Shown piece after piece: positions 61,215 through 64,000 of a stretch of DNA of 64,000 bases. Origin of the DNA: Cryobacterium inferilacus (GTDB lineage: Bacteria > Actinomycetota > Actinomycetes > Actinomycetales > Microbacteriaceae); assembly GCF_019599185.1 (NCBI RefSeq), contig NZ_JAIEUL010000010.1:1-64000 (forward strand), read 5' to 3'. The notes under the pieces are model-generated. The model had not been told where the DNA came from and did not search any database. It saw nothing but the letters and a program-made list of their open reading frames with translations. Numbering within the stretch: the stretch's first letter is position 1; each line of letters starts with the position of its first letter. The translations under genes and the position numbers were made by a program.

Positions 61215-61965
61215 GAAATAGCCTTTGTGTCGTGCGGGAGTGGGCCTCGGCCCACCCTTCGCTTTCGGGAGCTCCCCACGCCGGGATGGCGTCGGCAGAA
61301 GTCAGGGCGGCGAGGTCGGTGACGAACTCTTCCGCTGCGGCGCACGCGGCAAGCACCCAGCCCGGCGGGATGGCCGGATCCAGCGGCTCGAGTTTGAGCA
61401 TCGCCGCGGCGATGGTCTGCGCGTCGTCGTAGACGACCAGCCGCACGAGGCTCTCGGCATCGAGCCCGGCAGCGGCGGCGATGACTCCGAGCAGAACGGG
61501 CCGCGACAGGGTCGGGCCGGGCGGCGTGCTCCCTAACGCCGACGCGACGACAGCGGGATGCTCCGCCCACAGGGTGCCGGCGAGCCGCTGGTATCCGCGC
61601 GCCAGCGACCGCGAGACATCCCGAACCGCACGGCTGGGGGTGCGGGCTGCCCAGGCGCGATCGACCGTGGCCAGGGCGACCGCAAGCTGCGCGGCACCGA
61701 AGACGCCCTGCCCCGTTCCCTGCACGGCCACGTGCCGAGCCACCACGGCGGTGCCGGCCTCGACCAGGGTCACCGTGCGAACACGACCGAGCATGTAGCC
61801 GGGAACCTGGGCAGCCGGCATCCCCCCGGACAATGCGGGCTCGAGCCCGGCGGAGTGGACGTGGCCGCCGACGGGCAATCGGGCATCGGCGAGCATCATC
61901 GAGATCGTCGCGGATGACAGCGGCGCCGACAGGGGCGGCGAAAGCGGTGTTGTGCTGAGGTTCAT
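61207..61965 (-). CDS. ureF: Urease accessory protein UreF
   Basis: A 252-aa all-helical UreF protein. Features are [23 protein letters not shown] (about 23-45), [13 protein letters not shown], a central [39 protein letters not shown] and the C-terminal RTTQRLFRA, which contacts UreD/UreG. It works as a GTPase-activating or gate factor for UreG. AGGAG overlapping the ureC stop region stands before the ATG. Confidence 0.93.
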   Translation of the reverse strand: MNLSTTPLSPPLSAPLSSATISMMLADARLPVGGHVHSAGLEPALSGGMPAAQVPGYMLGRVRTVTLVEAGTAVVARHVAVQGTGQGVFGAAQLAVALATVDRAWAARTPSRAVRDVSRSLARGYQRLAGTLWAEHPAVVASALGSTPPGPTLSRPVLLGVIAAAAGLDAESLVRLVVYDDAQTIAAAMLKLEPLDPAIPPGWVLAACAAAEEFVTDLAALTSADAIPAWGAPESEGWAEAHSRTTQRLFRA

Positions 61966-61974
61966 CGGCGTCTC

Positions 61975-63678
61975 CTAGAACATCGTGTACAGCTGCGCCA
62001 ACGGCAGACGCTCGACCGGGGCGGGGACCACGTGGTCGCCGTCGATGGAGATGGCAAAGGTATCCGGGCGGATGTCGATGCGCGGCAGCACGTCGTTGTT
62101 CTTCATCTCAGCCTTACCGACGTCACGGGTGGGGGCCACGGCGGCCAGCCGACGGCGGAGCCCGAGTCGCTCCACGAGGCCGTCCGCCAGCGCCGCCGGC
62201 GACACGAACGACACCGACAGGTCGGCCCCGATCGACTGGGTGAACGACGGGCGCATCAACACGGGCTGCGGAGTGGGAATCGACGCGTTCGGGTCGCCCA
62301 AAGCGCCCCAGACCAGGCCGCCGCCCTTGATGATGACCGACGGGCGGATGCCGAAGAACTTGGGTTCCCAGAGCACCAGGTCGGCGAGCTTGCCCGCCTC
62401 GACCGAGCCGACCTCCGCGTCGATACCGTGCGCGATAGCGGGGTTGATGGTGTACTTCGCCACGTAGCGCCGGGCGCGCTCGTTGTCGGCGGGCAGCGCG
62501 GCGGAGAGGGCTCCGCGGCGGGCCTTCATCACGTGCGCGACCTGCCAGGTGCGGGTGATCACCTCGCCGATGCGGCCCATCGCCTGGGAGTCGGAGGAGA
62601 CCACGGACAGCGCGCCCATGTCGTGCAGGATGTCTTCGGCGGCGATGGTGGTGGCCCGGATGCGGGACTCCGCGAACGCGAGGTCCTCCGGCACCGACGG
62701 GTTGAGGTGGTGGCAGACCATCAGCATGTCGAGGTGCTCGGCGACGGTGTTGACAGTGTGCGGCAGGGTCGGGTTGGTCGAGCCGGGGATGATGTGCGGC
62801 AGCGACGCGATGCTGAGGATGTCAGGGGCGTGGCCGCCGCCGGCGCCCTCCACGTGGAACGCGTGGATGGAGCGGCCGTTGATCGCGCCGACGGTGGATT
62901 CGACGAAGCCGGACTCGTTCAGCGAATCGGAGTGCAGCGCGACCTGCAGGCCGTACTCCTCCGCCGCCCGCAAGGAGGCGTCGATCGCGGCCGGCGTGGA
63001 ACCCCAGTCCTCGTGCACCTTGAAGCCGGCGGCCCCGGCGAGCGCCTGCTCACGGAAGGCCTCCGCCGAAACTGTGTTGCCCTTGCCCAACAGCAGAAAA
63101 TTGACCGGCAACGCATCCAACGAACGATGCATGGTCTCGAGGTGCCAGGCGCCGGGCGTGACCGTGGTGGCCTTCGACCCCTCGGACGGGCCGGTGCCGC
63201 CGCCCACGATGGTGGTGATGCCGGTCGCGAGCGCCTCGTGGATCTGCGACGGCGAGATCAGGTGCACGTGCGAGTCGATGGCACCGGCGGTGAGGATCTT
63301 GCCCTCACCCGAGATGACATCGGTGGAGGGTCCGATAGCCAGGTGAGGGTGCACCCCGGCGGCGATGTCCGAGTTTCCGGCACGACCGAGCGCCACGATG
63401 CGGCCGCCACGGATGCCGACATCCGCCCGCACGATGCCCCACCAGTCGAGCACGATAGCGTTGGTGATCACGGTGTCCAGCGCTCCCTCGGCACGGCTGG
63501 TCATCCCCTGCGCCATCGACTCACGAATGGACTTACCGCCGCCGAAGACGGCCTCCTCGCCGCCCACGGTGAGATCCTGCTCGATCTCGATCCACAGGTC
63601 GGTGTCGCCCAGGCGCACCTGGTCGCCGGCGGTGGGGCCATAGATGGCGGCGTAGCGTTCGCGGCTGATCTCAACCAT
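61975..63678 (-). CDS. ureC: Urease alpha subunit
   Basis: A 567-aa catalytic subunit hydrolysing urea to ammonia and carbamate at a bi-nickel site. All ligands are visible: H137 and H139 in IDSHVHL, the carbamylated Lys K220 in [10 protein letters not shown]222, H249 in VALHSDS, H275 region in [16 protein letters not shown], the flap Cys-His-His in MVCHHL (322-324) and D363 in [17 protein letters not shown] precedes the ATG; the first 8 nt overlap the end of ureB. The subunit is intact, so the enzyme is probably active. Operon order: ureB, ureC, ureF, ureG, ureD, nickel transporter. Confidence 0.97.
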   Translation of the reverse strand: MVEISRERYAAIYGPTAGDQVRLGDTDLWIEIEQDLTVGGEEAVFGGGKSIRESMAQGMTSRAEGALDTVITNAIVLDWWGIVRADVGIRGGRIVALGRAGNSDIAAGVHPHLAIGPSTDVISGEGKILTAGAIDSHVHLISPSQIHEALATGITTIVGGGTGPSEGSKATTVTPGAWHLETMHRSLDALPVNFLLLGKGNTVSAEAFREQALAGAAGFKVHEDWGSTPAAIDASLRAAEEYGLQVALHSDSLNESGFVESTVGAINGRSIHAFHVEGAGGGHAPDILSIASLPHIIPGSTNPTLPHTVNTVAEHLDMLMVCHHLNPSVPEDLAFAESRIRATTIAAEDILHDMGALSVVSSDSQAMGRIGEVITRTWQVAHVMKARRGALSAALPADNERARRYVAKYTINPAIAHGIDAEVGSVEAGKLADLVLWEPKFFGIRPSVIIKGGGLVWGALGDPNASIPTPQPVLMRPSFTQSIGADLSVSFVSPAALADGLVERLGLRRRLAAVAPTRDVGKAEMKNNDVLPRIDIRPDTFAISIDGDHVVPAPVERLPLAQLYTMF

Positions 63679-64000
63679 CGAGTGCCTCCTTTCCCCGGTT
63701 GCGCAGTTGCAGGCCGGGCACCCGGCGGTCGCCGAGGAAGGCAACAGCATCGAGCTCGCGGGAGGCCCCGGGCTCAAACCGCTGAGAAGTTCCGGAGGGG
63801 ATGTCGAGCCTGAAGCCGTGCGCGGCCTCGCGGTCGAACTCCAGGGCGGCGTTGGCATCCGGCAGGTGCAGGTGCGAGCCGATCTGGATCGGGCGGTCCC
63901 CGGTGTTCAGGAACACGAGGGTGAGCCGCTGGTCGGCGGTGCGGTCGGCGTTGAGCACGATGGTGCCGGGACGCACCCGGATTGCGCCCGGGCCGGACGA
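63671..64000 (-). CDS. ureB: Urease beta subunit (5' end outside window)
   Basis: The C-terminal part of the small urease subunit. [69 protein letters not shown] is the UreB core. The frame is open to base 64000 (reading SSGPGAIRV before it), so the start and the ureA gene are to the right of the window. The stop lies within the first bases of ureC (8-nt overlap), giving translational coupling. Confidence 0.93.
   Translation of the reverse strand, partial: SSGPGAIRVRPGTIVLNADRTADQRLTLVFLNTGDRPIQIGSHLHLPDANAALEFDREAAHGFRLDIPSGTSQRFEPGASRELDAVAFLGDRRVPGLQLRNRGKEALDG

Overview
The window is high-GC DNA (roughly two thirds G+C), with dense, short-spaced genes, many GTG/TTG starts and frequent ATGA/GTGA stop-start overlaps. 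The gene families point to an actinobacterium: an SCO1664-type kinase, DUF3090 and an MSMEG_4193-type phosphomutase side by side, a deazaflavin (F420)-type nitroreductase, DUF2254, DUF6325 and DUF1272. I infer a Microbacteriaceae-like organism (for example Cryobacterium or a relative), but nothing here fixes the genus. Apart from an IS3-type transposase end at the left edge, the window looks like ordinary chromosome. I found no tRNA, rRNA, CRISPR array, prophage or integrase.

Layout. 1-394: right end of an IS3-family element. 447-5003: flavin oxidoreductase, small membrane methyltransferase-like protein, secreted lytic transglycosylase, a shortened VOC protein, and flavohaemoglobin. 5061-9481: leftward genes including a PhoD-type phosphatase coupled to an SRPBCC protein, an unknown 114-aa protein, an F420-type nitroreductase, a PadR regulator and a DUF6325 pair. 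9606-14514: acyl-CoA ligase, hydrolase, DUF1272 protein and a DEAD-box RNA helicase with a strong terminator. 14708-15868: a yybP-ykoY (Mn2+) riboswitch ahead of a TerC/Alx membrane protein. 15882-17856: ECF sigma factor, membrane protein and lipoprotein in one overlapping operon. 17942-31263: CoA-type Nudix hydrolase, GH15 glycosidase, glucose-6-phosphate isomerase, SixA-like phosphatase, RluA-type pseudouridine synthase, arylsulfatase, UPF0303 protein, MMPL transporter and MFS transporter.

31344-48733: NhaA fused to a DsbA-like domain, a flavodoxin, an ABC exporter with a tandem-fused permease, an AlkD-like repair enzyme, a DUF1992 protein, an alcohol dehydrogenase-type reductase plus hydrolase, ArfB, the three-gene kinase/DUF3090/phosphomutase module, a DUF559 protein, DUF2254, a cation/proton antiporter, GerW and DUF4342 proteins, a second AlkD-like protein and small enzymes. 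48743-58420: PadR-ABC1 kinase pair, LysE exporter, XRE/MmyB-type regulator, aldo/keto reductase, metallo-beta-lactamase-fold protein with an altered metal motif, MFS transporter, and an ArsR regulator with a tandem SRPBCC protein. 58505-64000: urease operon reading leftward (ureB partial, ureC, ureF, ureG, ureD, then a nickel transporter).

The clearest functional units are the urease/nickel operon, the Mn2+-sensing leader with its probable Mn exporter, the sigma-factor operon and the conserved but functionally unassigned kinase-DUF3090-phosphomutase module. The last is the best candidate in this window for an undescribed biochemical system.
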